NCBI GenBank assembly: GCA_030141605.1
Contig: JAQGDQ010000081.1
Span: 316,001 to 380,000 of the forward strand
Length of the DNA stretch: 64,000 nt
Origin: Tubiluchus corallicola
Lineage: Eukaryota; Priapulida; Priapulimorpha; Priapulimorphida; Tubiluchidae
Reading direction: 5' to 3'
The translations under genes and the position numbers were made by a program. Numbering within the stretch: the stretch's first letter is position 1; each line of letters starts with the position of its first letter. The notes under the pieces were generated by a model. That model did no database searches, was not told where the DNA came from, and saw only the letters and a program-made list of their open reading frames with translations. Shown here one piece after another: positions 48,131 to 59,626 of the stretch.

Positions 48131-50181
48131 TATCTCACTATGTTTTTCCCTATTATCCCTTCTTTCCATTTCTGTTTTAGTATGTATCTTAGCGAAGTGA
48201 TGCTGGTGACTAAAGACTTCTTATTTATCTACCATTTATATACCGCAATTCGTAATAAAGTTTATTTGCTGAGTAAACGCACGTGTTCTGGCACATATGG
48301 CGAGGGTCACTTGCCAAACAAAATACTCCTACATTCCGTGCTTGCTTATTTGATATCGACAGACGTAGTCTGCTGTGCCAGACCTAACGTGGACGCTGGT
48401 CAAGGATTAACTCTTTCTTGCTCAGTATACGTGTTGTGTTTGCGCCATAGCCGGAGCGACTAGAACTTTGGTTCGCACTTGAGAAAGGATTCGAGGAAAA
48501 AAGTTATTCTGTGAGCGTTTTCAGATTTTAGTTTTACTATTGACTATTTATTGTACGTGTTTGTATAAGTTGGAACTTGAATATTTCGAAAATTATCAGA
48601 TATTGATATCAACTGATATTTTCTTATTTGGACGTGCCCTTGACCGTAAGAGACAAAAGTTTAACACGTATATGTGAGTACATCATTATGTTATTAAATT
48701 TATAATTTCGCATGGCAAGGATAGTGATAAATATATATAACCTTATTTATGAGTACCTTGATAATTTTGTAATCGGGGTATTATTTTATAAGATGTCTGT
48801 CAAAAAATCTAATTTAATTTAATATAGTACCAGGAAAAGCATATTAATGACTCGGCGTAGCCTTAAAATAGCCTAAAAAGTGCGTTTGATGAAATTGTAT
48901 ATCAATTAGTAATTACTTCCTGCAGTTGTAAATACTGATGACTCACCGCCCCCATTTAACATTTTCTTAACTCCTTAACCGGCTTAACGCTTATAACTTT
49001 TACGGAGCTAGGTAGTCTGGCAGTCAATATCTAGTATCGAAGCTTGTTTTAAAGATCATTTTCCAAATTTGAGATGATAAACTGAATTGAGATGTATTAG
49101 AACGAAGTGTGCAGAAATTTATGAAGAGTAGAAATAATTTAAGACAGGAACTAGAGTGAAAACGGAATTCCTGCCGGCTGGCAATAATTATAAATTTCAG
49201 GAGTTCAAATCTTGAAAAGCAAGCTTTTTCAAATCACTGTTTCTATTATACGGAATGCATTTCATCATTCTAAAATTTGTTAAACAAAATTTTAATGAAT
49301 GGATTTATTTGATTATTAAAATATGGTATCTCAAAATAAATTATTCGGTTGCAAGTGTAAAACTCAAGAGAATGCAAAACTCTCTCAATATTCAAAGTGC
49401 GAGAAAAAGCACTTTTTTACTTCGGCGCTTCTGCATGCGTTTTATTACACTCAATAAACTTGTGAACAAACATCGGCGCATTTCTTCTTTTTATTCTCTT
49501 GTTTTTCATAAATGGCAGCTCGTTACTAGATTGAAGCGACCATTATTGAAAGAAAATACGACTCAGCTGTTGCACAAAGCGAGTCTACTGGGAACTTACA
49601 GTTCATAAAGTTTCTTATGTCCGTTGCTATTCTAAAGTTAAATTGTGAGTGAATTGTTGTGTGAAATAGCTGTGAAAAGGGCATTAGTCTGTCACAAGTT
49701 TTATTCAAGTTCTAATGTAAAATTAACGAACCAATTAAATAGACGTGATTATCTATTGTTTCGTTTATACCTATTGGAAAGTCTAAAGTTGTAAAGCCTT
49801 GGTAATGCAGTACTTGCTTAAAGCGACGGCAGTTCAGTTAGACGGACAAGCTGGAAGCACATGATTCAAACACCGGCTTGAGAAATTGTGCGTTTTCTGT
49901 TTTTGGCTATTAAACGTAACAGAAGACGATAGAAAACACAATAGAAACAAGCATATACGCTACTATAACTATTCGTCATACACAATCAGTTGACTCTATT
50001 TGTAGGAAAAACATACAGAGATTATTAAAATTCGTGGATAAAAGCCATAATGAAAACTGGCTGTAATTTATAAGTTAGGTAATAAAATATCAATGCACGT
50101 CAGCATATCTAATTATTTGTATCGTGTTTTCTTAAACACTGTTTTTAAATTATCTTATATTTTAAATATCTTGAGCGATGC
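48131..50181. other. AT-rich spacer
   Basis: No gene is supported. A tRNA-like set of boxes (AGTTCAGTTAGAC at 49831, GATTCAAACACC at 49863) is too closely spaced and was not called. Confidence 0.5.
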
Positions 50182-50197
50182 TATCGCCATCTGTCGG
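50182..50197 (-). promoter_or_regulatory. CTCF-like motif
   Basis: The minus strand reads CCGACAGATGGCGATA, matching 13 of 16 positions of CCASYAGRKGGCRSYV. It lies in a 250-bp stretch with more CpG than its surroundings. Confidence 0.4.
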
Positions 50198-52393
50198 TTA
50201 AATGGCTTCCATTCGAGGTCTGAATAGCTGTAATGGATGTGCAAGAACATTAGTAATTAGATACATTGACAATTTTAATCCAGAAAATGCGCCTTGTTGG
50301 ATGTGACAGGATTAAGGGCGGAGATTCATTTCCACTATCACAACACGGCTATCGTTATCACTGTTAAATCGCACATCCGGGCTTCAGTATTCGAGAAAGT
50401 GCAGCTTAAATATAACTCGCACGTCTCCTGCCTCCTGTAGTTTTTGTCCTATTTAACTTAAAGGCAGTTCAGGAATACAAAACATAAAAAACACAACATT
50501 GAAAACAACCATAAACAGCAGGAAAGACTTATTGCCTGATAATCTTAAGGTCAGGATTGTTATTAATGGCGACCAGTACACATTCACTTAATTAAATTTT
50601 GATAACAAACTAGAAATAACAAACAATTACAACTTTTTCACATTCCTTGTCTTTCAGGTTTGGTATCAAAATCTAATTAATTGTGAGTTTGTATCATCAC
50701 AACAAAAAGAAAAACGTGAAACAAGCGTTTCGTTCGCTATACTTTGCAGGATTGTTCACATATCTAAATTTGTATCAAGTCCAATGCAATGGGTTGTCAC
50801 AAGTTTATGCTCTCGGTCCGCCCATGTCATAGTTTAATATGCGATTTCACTTTTGTTTTTGTGTGGTTCTGTTCAGGATGGCAATCTATATTTGTACCAC
50901 AGTTTAGCGCACGAGTTTGCTTTTGCTGGTGTGTAATTTCCTTTAAGCCTTTTGACAAATTTGTATCAGCGTTTGTAGTGCACGCAGTGCACAGAAAACA
51001 CCATCCTGCGTTGTCCATCGGGTGAGGGACTTTGTGCTTGTTGTGTTTGATCGTTTGGTGTACGATTTTGCTTTTTCTCTCGTGCGATTTCGCTCAATTT
51101 CCGTTTCCCATTTCAGTTTTCTTTAGAAAGTTTGTTCACTGCAGAGGTGACCTTTCTAAAGCAGTTTTATTCCACAACCAAGAAATTTTGTTGTGAAAAT
51201 GTGCATGAGCAGGAAATTGAAGAACAAAGCGGACACTATTTGATTACCGTTTTTAAATTTAATTACGCTAAACGTTGCAGCTTTCGGAGGCGTTTTTCCC
51301 AACTTACAGACGCAAATGAATAGCCAGCCATCCGTAGTAATTAGATTAATTAGTACTGGGGTGATTAAGATGAGAAAATGACGGATATCTTCGCTGATAA
51401 TCTGTCATTACGCTTTAATATTATGCTTTTTCACCATTGTGCATTATTGATGACGCCTGGTCTGCTGCTGTGATAGCAACGTGTGGAACATACAAACAGG
51501 TTTCATATTAAGATTTCTTTATTACTTAATGTGTATGTAATGTGAAATGTTGATCAGTTAATGAATCTTGCTAACAGATTTTAACTTTTAACAAGATTTC
51601 TCAGGCGTTGGTAATTAATATGTCTGATAGAATTTAGGATTAAGAGCTGTTTTGAGAGCACCAACCTTTTGTGGTTTACCGTTTAGAACGCTTAATTTGG
51701 TCTAACTCTTTATTGTATGGCGGTAAGAAAACAAAAAAAAAAACTATTTTTTGAGAACCGAAATGCTAGGATGTGCATTTTGATTATAAGATTTAGGATG
51801 TTTATGTGATCAAGGCGTTAAGCAAATCACTTTCCAAGAAATCGCTCATTCAAGTAGTGTAGCACCTTTCAGTCAGCTAGCTTTGTCAATTCAATCGAAC
51901 TTTTGGTCGGTATGTTTGTCTATTGGTCAGCCAGTCAAACAGTAAATCAGTTAGTCAGCGCGTCAGCGACTCACTTGTTTCTTTAGATGACAAGTTTTTA
52001 GTTGGGACGAACCGACTGACTAGAAACCTGCAAGCCCATTACAAGCCCACCATTTTACCCTCCTCCTGACTAACCAACTGGCCTGCTTGTTTACTAACAA
52101 GTCGAGCAACTACACGACTGCACGGCCAAGCAGCTGTACCATTGTCAACTCTTGGACTTGCTATTCTTTCTTCTACCCATTTGGCAGTCGTTCTTTCTGT
52201 TATTCAAAATTTAAAAATGCGATATAGAGAGCTGACATGGTGTTATAATGGTTTTACTGCTGCTACTAACGTGAGCAAAACATCACCCAGTAACAGATGT
52301 TTCAATCAGACATAAAACATTCACCCTGTTTATGGACTTCAACAATGAAGCGGATAAATTAGAGCTCATTACTAGCCCGTTCGGCATCTTCCC
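50198..52393. other. spacer with weak exon-like sites
   Basis: CCTTGTCTTTCAG (ending 50657) is a strong acceptor-like site, and GTGAGTTTG follows 25 nt later, which would make an implausibly short exon. The frame 51127-51320 (64 codons) follows a TTTCTTTAG site, has some protein-like codons, and ends at TAG; I know no match. CAGT/GTCA-rich degenerate tetranucleotides lie near 51895-51985. Confidence 0.42.
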
Positions 52394-52407
52394 GTTCCCA
52401 TGGCAAC
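52394..52407. promoter_or_regulatory. RFX-like X-box
   Basis: GTTCCCATGGCAAC differs at one base from the palindromic RFX consensus GTTGCCATGGCAAC. It lies in a local GC-richer patch (52370-52440) that stands out from AT-rich flanks. Confidence 0.42.
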
Positions 52408-52568
52408 CGTGAAAGCATCAGGTGGTCGCGGGAGATGCCATTTGCACATTTCGTTTGGTTTATATGGATTTATGATGTGATATTAGAGATATTAGAAGGA
52501 TTCTGCTCAATTCGTCGACCGCTGCTAATCAAATTTATCATCGGATTGAGATGTGTTATTATTTAATC

Positions 52569-52579
52569 AATATGGCGGC
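52569..52579 (+). promoter_or_regulatory. YY1/Pho-like motif
   Basis: AATATGGCGGC fits the YY1/Pho core (ATGGCGGC). It lies about 165 bp right of the RFX-like box, suggesting a compact regulatory module. Confidence 0.35.
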
Positions 52580-54074
52580 TCGGCATTGGAGAAAAATGTC
52601 AAAAGAAAAGATCGAATAACAGGAAAACAATCAGCATCAGTAAATATTATAGTAGCCAGCCTTTGTTTTACCTGCTTACAGTTCTGAAAGTCTTTGGTCA
52701 AAAAGTTCTTTTACTTTTGAAGCGTTTAAGGGTTACTTCTTTACTTCGCTTTGATTTCTAATAATTTCGATTCCACAAACTTTATAAATTACCAGTCAGG
52801 CTACTAGGTACTTAGGTTACAGGCTGCTAGGAACTAGGCTTTCACGAAGTATCATTTCGCGACTCTAACTGAAATGCCTAACAGGGGTAGCATAGGCATC
52901 ATGGTATCCAGTTACGCTTAATGTTTTTCATTTGTATCATGTAGACTAATACATTTAATTGAATGAAGAGGAAGTTATGTAACTCTGCCCATAGCGTTTT
53001 GGCCGCAGCTTACGAATACTATCAAGTGTGCATTCATCTTTACCAAGGAGATCTTGAAATATTCTAAACTCGATGCAGGTGCCATTGTTAAACTAGACTA
53101 CTATGAAAAATTGCGTGCTCTTTCACGAGCTTTCATAAAGCATCACGTCTGGCTCGCAGTTGGCAATCATCTGTGCAGTGTGTACTGCTGATCAACAGTC
53201 GATAACAGCTCGTTTTATCCTTTCACAATATCAGCACTAATTCGACTTCACAATTTCATCTCCTTTAAACCGCGTTTGCATATTTTCTGTTGTGAAGATT
53301 TTCTGACGGTAATTGCTTGTCAGCGGAGGCTTAAAGCAAATTCTAATTACGGTCGCTTTGGGGGCGGATTCATGTCTCTCAAGAATCTTTTCATAACGGG
53401 TAACGGGCGAATTCAGGTTCCTTTGTCACTTTTGGACGCAGGATGCAGATTGGAGAATGCAGGACTTCCCTATTAAACTGATTCTGGAGCAGCAAATTAC
53501 AAAATTGATATTGGATCGCTTTTGGAATTCAAGTTGTCAAGCCTTTGGTTTAGAGTATTTAGAGTTTAGAAAATGTGCTGGCTGATCTTTATGAGGTGGA
53601 GTGTCTAAACATTATTTTCATTTTTATCAACATTAATTATTTTTATTGCTGTTATTATGAAAGTAAACGTCAGATCATCCAAAATGATTGCATTTTAAGC
53701 CAAACTTTAAAGAAAAATAATTAAGAATCTGCAAAAATAAAACAAAATTAAAAATCTTGTGCTAATTTTATTTATCAAAATAAATTCATAATAATCCTCC
53801 GTTGGTCTACGATGGTTCTTTTACTTGAGCATCTATAAGCAGCCTAAAGTGGCCAAACACTTCTGCTGATTCATTAGAGGACTCTGTTTAATAAAGACCT
53901 AGATTTTGGTCTGGCTACAGTAATTTACATTGAGCAGGCTTTGTTGTTTTGTGATACCTTACAGCTGCCGTGTTTTGTAAATTAATAATGAAAAATGTTG
54001 GAACATTTGGGAAAGAAGAGGTCTTGGTCTTGTTCTTCTTGGTCGTGATAATTATTAAAACTTATAAACTGCTG
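52580..54074. other. AT-rich spacer
   Basis: No gene is supported. A small direct repeat (TAGGTACTTAGG/TAGGAACTAGG types) lies near 52804-52840. Confidence 0.5.
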
Positions 54075-54350
54075 TTAAAGTGTCCACCAAAAAGCTGTAA
54101 ATAAGCGTATAGAATCGTTTTCTTTTTTACAGAAAGCTAAGACCAGTATACGAAGTCGAATATTACTATCCTGGTGCACTTTAGAAAATCATGAGCTCTT
54201 TTTTCCCATAAGTTGTATTAAAGTGTCCACCAAAAAGCTGTAAATAAGCGTATAGAATCATTTTCTTTATTACACAAAGTTAAGACTAGTGTACTCGAAG
54301 TTGTCATAATAGTGCTGGCCCACTTTAAAAACAAACACGAGTTCTTTTTT
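54075..54350. repeat. tandem duplication, 143-bp period
   Basis: Copy 1 begins at 54075 and copy 2 at 54218 with the same long phrase containing AAGTGTCCACCAAAAAGCTG and TAAATAAGCGTATAGAATC, identical over about 40 bp and then diverging. Both end with GAG-T/C-TCTTTTTTCC. Copy 2, not copy 1, ends in a splice-acceptor-like TTCTTTTTTCCTGCAG (ending 54356). Confidence 0.85.
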
Positions 54351-54367
54351 CCTGCAGACCTGGCAAA

Positions 54368-54383
54368 CGCTGCCATCCAACGG
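54368..54383 (-). promoter_or_regulatory. CTCF-like motif (weak)
   Basis: The minus strand reads CCGTTGGATGGCAGCG, which matches 13 of 16 CTCF positions but breaks the central AG. Listed with low confidence. Confidence 0.22.
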
Positions 54384-55024
54384 ACAACGTCATCTAATTC
54401 CGCAAGAACGCAAAGAGACGAATAGCGGGATTTCAGCGATGGAGAGAAAACAGCATCGTAATCAGCCATGATTACCATTGAAGAGCCCACCGCTTGACAA
54501 ATTGATGGTTGCATTTGTGGTAATCATACGCAATTTGCTCGAAGAGCGCTTCAATTCAGGAAAAAACGTTGCTCATTTGTGTTTACGCGAGTACTGTGAC
54601 ATTTTCCGAATTATCTTACCTTCGTCAAAATGGGCGTCTTCTACTCTACAGTCTCCTCCCAAAGAGTGGGCTTTTGTTGTCATTGGGTAATCAAAGTTAT
54701 GCTATTGATAGATGTTGATCTGAGTGATATATAATAAGGTACTCATTGACTCTGTAAGTTACTTTTCCACTAAAGATAACATCTGAAAATATGACATATT
54801 TAGTGACTAAGTGACTTTTCAAGGACTTCACACAGCTGACTGATAAACCCGTACAAGAGAAATATTGGTTTGATGGGGCGAGCTCACTAAATGGGGAATT
54901 TCTGCCAATGTTTAGGTTCCGTCTCTTTAAGAAAAGCTGTAGAAATCAGCGTATTTCTAAATATAACAACAGTTTTACTCGCCGCAAAAAACAATTTGAT
55001 CCAGCATTCATAACAGAAATCCCC
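54384..55024. other. spacer with several short open frames
   Basis: From 54357 the plus strand is open for 36 codons after the acceptor-like site (TWQTLPSNGQRHLIPQERK), and the minus strand is open too (MADYDAVFSPSLKSRYSS). Both readings look protein-like because the patch is GC-richer, and they exclude each other; there is no good donor on either strand, so no exon is called. Confidence 0.4.
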
Positions 55025-55086
55025 AGGAACGTTCCCGGAAGGGTACTAAAACCGGCGCGGCGGGACGTTATGAAGGTTATAAAATA
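55025..55086 (+). promoter_or_regulatory. HSE-like palindrome and TATA box
   Basis: AGGAACGTTCCCGGAA (55025-55040) holds an inverted GAA-TTC pair as in a heat-shock element, with a partial third unit. A CpG-rich stretch (CCGGCGCGGCGGG) follows, then TATAAAATA (55078-55086). This spacing and order are promoter-like, but no ORF downstream is convincing, so it may be a fortuitous cluster. Confidence 0.3.
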
Positions 55087-55284
55087 GGGCAGTTAGTTTC
55101 CTGGGTTTGTTTTTACCGTGATTTTACAATGAGCAACTTCGTAAAAGCGCATAGTAAAACTGATACACGAGTTTGTTTTGGTAATGCACAGTTAATGATG
55201 AGCTTTATTTTGCACCTGGTCTCGTGTTGTGTAATGAAGCAGTAAAGAGGAATACGATCCCTTAAAAACCCGTGCGTCGGTTAA

Positions 55285-55296
55285 CCCCCCCCCCCC
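55285..55296. repeat. (C)12 run
   Basis: Twelve consecutive cytosines, in an otherwise AT-rich area. Homopolymers of this length are length-unstable and error-prone in sequencing. Confidence 0.9.
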
Positions 55297-55395
55297 AAGT
55301 GAAAAAAGCGTTTCTTGAAGTTTGCTAGTACTTAACATCGAGTGTATCGAGTGTTACAACTGTACTGAGTCTGATGCTGGCGGTGTTAGCAAGAG

Positions 55396-55431
55396 TGGTG
55401 TTGTTGCTGTTGTTGTTGTTGTTGTTGTTGT

Positions 55432-55480
<49 letters not shown>

Positions 55481-55534
55481 GATAATAATGCTGATACTGC
55501 TGCTATTGCTGCTGCTGCTAATGATGATGATGAC
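55396..55534. repeat. (GTT)n(GAT)n(GCT)n compound array
   Basis: GTT triplets run into a pure GAT block (about 55432-55478), then GCT and GAT blocks. All frames here on both strands are repeat artefacts. Confidence 0.97.
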
Positions 55535-56109
55535 AGAAAAAACAACGGTGGCAAATGGACAGCTTGAAATTGACTGTACGTAGCGCATAGATTGTATTAA
55601 TTTTTTTGATTTCTAGCTCTTAACTAAGCTGGTTTTGTTTTTGTTTTTATACAAATATAACATCAACTTTTTTGGCACAAAATAGGGCTGCGATGTATTA
55701 TGACCAGTACTTCAAGTTTTGTGACGCAGTTTCCGGGCTACAGAGGGTTAAGCCATTGTGGGCTTCCATAGAACACTCCGTTGCGGTCGATGCTTTGAGC
55801 AATAAATAAAGCCTCCCGTTTTTATTCGCGTTTTTATGTTTATGGGGCATTATCTTTCCTTGGTGTAACGTGAATAAATCACGACATTGGCTGATAACTG
55901 TCAACGAATGATCGACGTCGAGTGTCGGATGTTCCGGTGTCTTGAATCGTGAAGTGAAATTCGACGCGTTTTGGGCGTTTTTGGGACTCAGTCGAAATCT
56001 CTGTGCGTTTTTCCTTGATTAAGTCGTAAAAATTTAATGTGTACACTTAACTAAGTACCTTACTGGTTAGTCATTCAGAGAATCAAGGAGCGAATGAGTG
56101 ACCATTTGA
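55535..56109. other. AT-rich spacer
   Basis: Nothing is supported. Confidence 0.5.
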
Positions 56110-56150
<41 letters not shown>

Positions 56151-56276
56151 TCACTCAGTCACTCAGTCAGTCAGTCAGTCAGTCAGTCAGTCAGTCAGTC
56201 AGTCAGTCAGTCAGTCAGTCAGTCAGTCAGTCAGTCAGTCAGTCAGTCAGTCAGTTAGTCAGTCAGTCAGTCAGTC
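56110..56276. repeat. (CAGC)n then long (CAGT)n array
   Basis: A CAGC block at the left (about 56112-56147) leads into about 125 bp of nearly pure CAGT tetranucleotide repeats with few interruptions. The regular spacing is a simple tandem repeat, not a CRISPR array. Confidence 0.98.
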
Positions 56277-56680
56277 GTCAGCATGAAACGCAAATGTCTA
56301 GCTACACAGTTTACACCTACTAAACCATTTTTTAACATCAGCTGATTAAATTCAAGTCGATTGTTAAACTTTTATCTTATAATTTTCTCTTTCTTTTATA
56401 ATTCACTACAATTCATTTCATTTTGCTGAACCGCTCGGATGGTGCATTAGTTTCATATTTTATCTCGTCAGAACGCATAAAGCTAATTCTGCAAAGAGCA
56501 TTCGGTCCGTCCGACGATGTTACAACTCATCAGGCAAAAAGCGCCAATTTGTTTCCGGTTCTGCTCTTCGGGGAAATTTGTGAACAATTCGCAGGAAAGA
56601 GTAAAGTGCGTGAACAGAATTATTTGCATGGTCTTCAGCAATATCAGTTGCTTTGCTCAAAGCAAGTGCCCACGACATAA
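56277..56680. other. AT-rich spacer
   Basis: Overlapping frames (56423-56789) show no domain. Confidence 0.5.
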
Positions 56681-56830
56681 GTCCATGTTGCACGCTAGTG
56701 CCATCATGCAGAATATGTGTGTATGTTATACACCAGTGGTGCAATTTGTGCACAAGAACATAGGCCTGTGTTGTACACTAGGACCATGACGTGATAGGCC
56801 TAGTTGCACCCTAGTGCCACAATGCATGCA
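56681..56830. repeat. diverged tandem repeat, about 34-45 bp units
   Basis: Four related units share GTTGYACNCTAGTGCCAT-like cores: 56681 (GTTGCACGCTAGTGCCATCA), about 56719 (GTTATACACCAGTGGTGCAA), 56764 (GTTGTACACTAGGACCATGA) and 56798 (GTTGCACCCTAGTGCCACAA). The last two are 34 bp apart. Confidence 0.7.
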
Positions 56831-58483
56831 ATCACAATGGAGCGAAGTTATAATCGTCGAGCAATGTAATGGTCCATAGTTTCACTGAAATAGCCTTTTC
56901 ACAGTTCCAGCGATTGATGGTGATCGTAAAAGGTCAAAAGCTAAAAGGTCATTGTACATTTGACAATGCCTCGCAGCACATGCTAGTGTAATAGTAACAG
57001 TTTTAATAGCTAGAACCTTACCTAGTTCATTTTTCTTGTTCCCAAGCAAGATCCTACTAGTAAAACACTCTACGCGCAGACTAATGCATAATTAAGAAAC
57101 GTCCAGGTAAAATAACTGAAGATCCTGAACCGATATGGTTGATGGCTTTGCTTTACCCACATGTCACGTGACGGATGTATTTACAAGGAGTTGCTGCGGT
57201 ACGCTTAACCGTTGGCGTACAGCAACAGCGCGCGCGCACAACGAAACTGCGAAAAGGCTTATTAAGAGCCATAGAGGGACTGGTGTCTTCTTTCTGACTT
57301 TGTCATTGTCCTCTCAAAGAAGATTATTACTTAAATCAGAGACAATGCCCTTTAATCAAAAATGAAACAACTAGATTTGGTGTAAACAATATTCCAATCA
57401 GGATTTTGTACTCACATTAGGAAACTTTTTTCTGCAAATCGTGATAATTCTTTCAAAGACCCCACCACCATTAAAAAGTACACAATTCCATTTTAGTGTA
57501 CTTTACTTTTTACTCACTATCTATTACTTATTTACCCTTTTTTTACTAGTTCCCTTTTTCTTTCTCATTACTTTTTGTAAAGAGCTTCCCTAGAGTCAAC
57601 CTTTGCATGACTATTTGCAGTTCTAACAAGCTGTATGCCTCGTCTGCTACATATTATTAATAATTAACATCAGAAATTCAGTCAGATGTCGAAACTATTT
57701 GGAAGTATTTCAATAGCAACAATAATGACGTTGTCAGCTACTGGCCATTGTTTTTGGAAGCACTGTCTATTTTTGGATAGTTTGGAGAACCGAGCTACAC
57801 TGCAGATGCTGCAAACACATGTGGCAAAATAAATTTTTCTAAGGGCCAATTTTGCGTCTTTGTTGCTGGTGTCGTCTGATTAAATTCAACTTTTCTTCTG
57901 TTCATTAATTTTTATGGTGTTCATCGTGTTCAAGGGAGCGTGCAGACTCGGACTGAAATTGCAGTGAGTTGGCATCTACACTAATTACTTTTATAGCTCT
58001 ATGAGCCAGCAGGAAAATGCGAAACATAATCATTGAACTAAAATGTTTCAGGTTTTTCTTACATTTCGACTTTCAGTTGGACATGTTTCAATTTTATTTG
58101 TATCCTAGAATAATCTCACGTTAACAGATTTCTCAGATGTTTTACTTGAAATCCTACTACAAGTGATGGTGTTTAAAGGCTAAAGGCAATCAAGCACTCA
58201 ATTGTCATTTTTTCAACAATAATTATCGTATTATTTGTCGCAGAATGCTGAATGTTGGCACTATCACTGTGATAGTTAAATCTAATAGCTAATCTCAGTT
58301 AACCTAACGTTATTAATGTGCCTCTAACTAAATTGTTATTTACAGAAATTTATCACGCACAAGTTTTAAGAAAATAATACACTAAAGCTACCAAACATTT
58401 TTTTACCTAATTCTAATTCATATTGAAAATGATTACATGCGAACTGCAATTTTCACTGCAAAAAAATTATTTGTCCGATTTTG
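56831..58483. other. AT-rich spacer
   Basis: No gene is supported. A CpG-rich GCGCGCGCAC run lies near 57230-57240. Confidence 0.5.
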
Positions 58484-58548
58484 CAGGGGAGGGGGGCGCA
58501 AATTTTGACAGGGGGCGCCCCCCTCGCTCCCCCCTAGTTCCGCCCCTG
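58484..58548. mobile_element. G/C-rich palindromic MITE-like element
   Basis: The 65-bp unit runs from CAGGGGAGGGGGGCGC on the left to the complement of CAGGGGCGGAACTAGGGGGG on the right, with an internal GGGGGCGCCCCC palindrome. Elements starting CAGGGGCGGA are, from general knowledge, common hAT-type MITEs in invertebrate genomes. G-runs on both strands would allow a G-quadruplex. No 8-bp target duplication is evident. Confidence 0.5.
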
Positions 58549-59558
58549 CTATCACACATTTTTCCGATATATCGTTCTTATGGTACGTTACATTGTGCTC
58601 TTCGACCCGTCCAGCACTAACCATTTTACAGGCAATGATGGATCATGCGTGGGAGGAATTTGTGCGCATCAGGGGGTGGGTTTGTGATTCATCGGTTTTT
58701 TGTGCAGAGTTGTAAAGGGTTACGTTTGGATCCAGCTGGTCGTTAAGTACATTTTATCGACTCATAATTTTTAATTAAGCGAGAACATTTGTTTGATATG
58801 CCAGGAGATAAGACTAATCAAGATGGTATTATGATGTTGATGTAGTTTTATTAAATGGACACTAAGTGCGCACGTTTGTACTTGTTAGAATGATTTCTTA
58901 CTTCTCTGTGTTCGTAATTTATAATCCGGGGGGAAGCGCTTACGTAGGAAATAAAATAAAATGTATGAAAGGGAATAAGCCTGATGCTGATGAAACCGAT
59001 TGACGCTATGACGTTCAAGTTAGGCCAATTATCTTAATCAGCGTGGTTTGTAAAAGTATATTACGTGCATGTGTATTGACATTAATTTGTTTCGCAGTGG
59101 TAAAACACTGTAATTACAAAGAAAACAAACATGGATGTTAATTTTGTTAGGGTTATAATATATAATGTCATTGTAAATTATTAATAATAAGACTTTCATT
59201 TAGAGGTTTTACTTCGCGTTACATAAAATTATTGTTGCTTAAGTGGGAATTTTTGTGGACCCAAAAGTACTTGATTGATTGTGCAACCAGGGGGTGACTT
59301 TTTTACTTATGTCTGTTTATATGTCTTCTGTAAGTATTATATTTTGAGGTTGGAAACTTTTTCTTGGCGAATAATAAAGTCTTACAACTTATTAACTATT
59401 TCCACTTTTACGGTTTCATAACCGTGTTATGAATTGATGTTTCTTATATTTTTGCTAAAATGTGTTAGAGTGAGGTATCTAAAAATTGCGTAACCCGCCT
59501 CTTCGTTAGGGAAGCAATATTGGCTATGGCATTGACAATTGTAGTTTTTATATTGCAG
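58549..59558. other. AT-rich spacer
   Basis: No gene is supported. Confidence 0.5.
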
Positions 59559-59626
59559 GTAAATTCCGTTAAAATCATACCTCGTCTAATTGTCGTCGAC
59601 TCAGCATTACTCAGTTTCTAACAAAG
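59559..59626 (+). other. candidate short exon, likely non-coding
   Basis: TTTTTATATTGCAG (ending 59558) is a good acceptor and CAAAG then GTAAGTAAG (from 59627) is a near-perfect U1-complementary donor, 68 nt apart. One frame stays open until a TAA four nucleotides before the donor; the others stop early. It could be a UTR or lncRNA exon, or a last coding piece. Confidence 0.33.

Noticed and set aside
49831-49875. tRNA-like A and B boxes (AGTTCAGTTAGAC, GATTCAAACACC)
   Set aside because: The boxes are about 12 nt too close for a tRNA, and no cloverleaf can be drawn.
54357-54490. Exon on plus or minus strand
   Set aside because: Open on both strands because of higher GC, with no good donor on either strand.
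56110-56276. Regularly repeating block that might suggest a CRISPR array
   Set aside because: It is a 4-bp CAGT tandem repeat with no unique spacers, in eukaryotic DNA.
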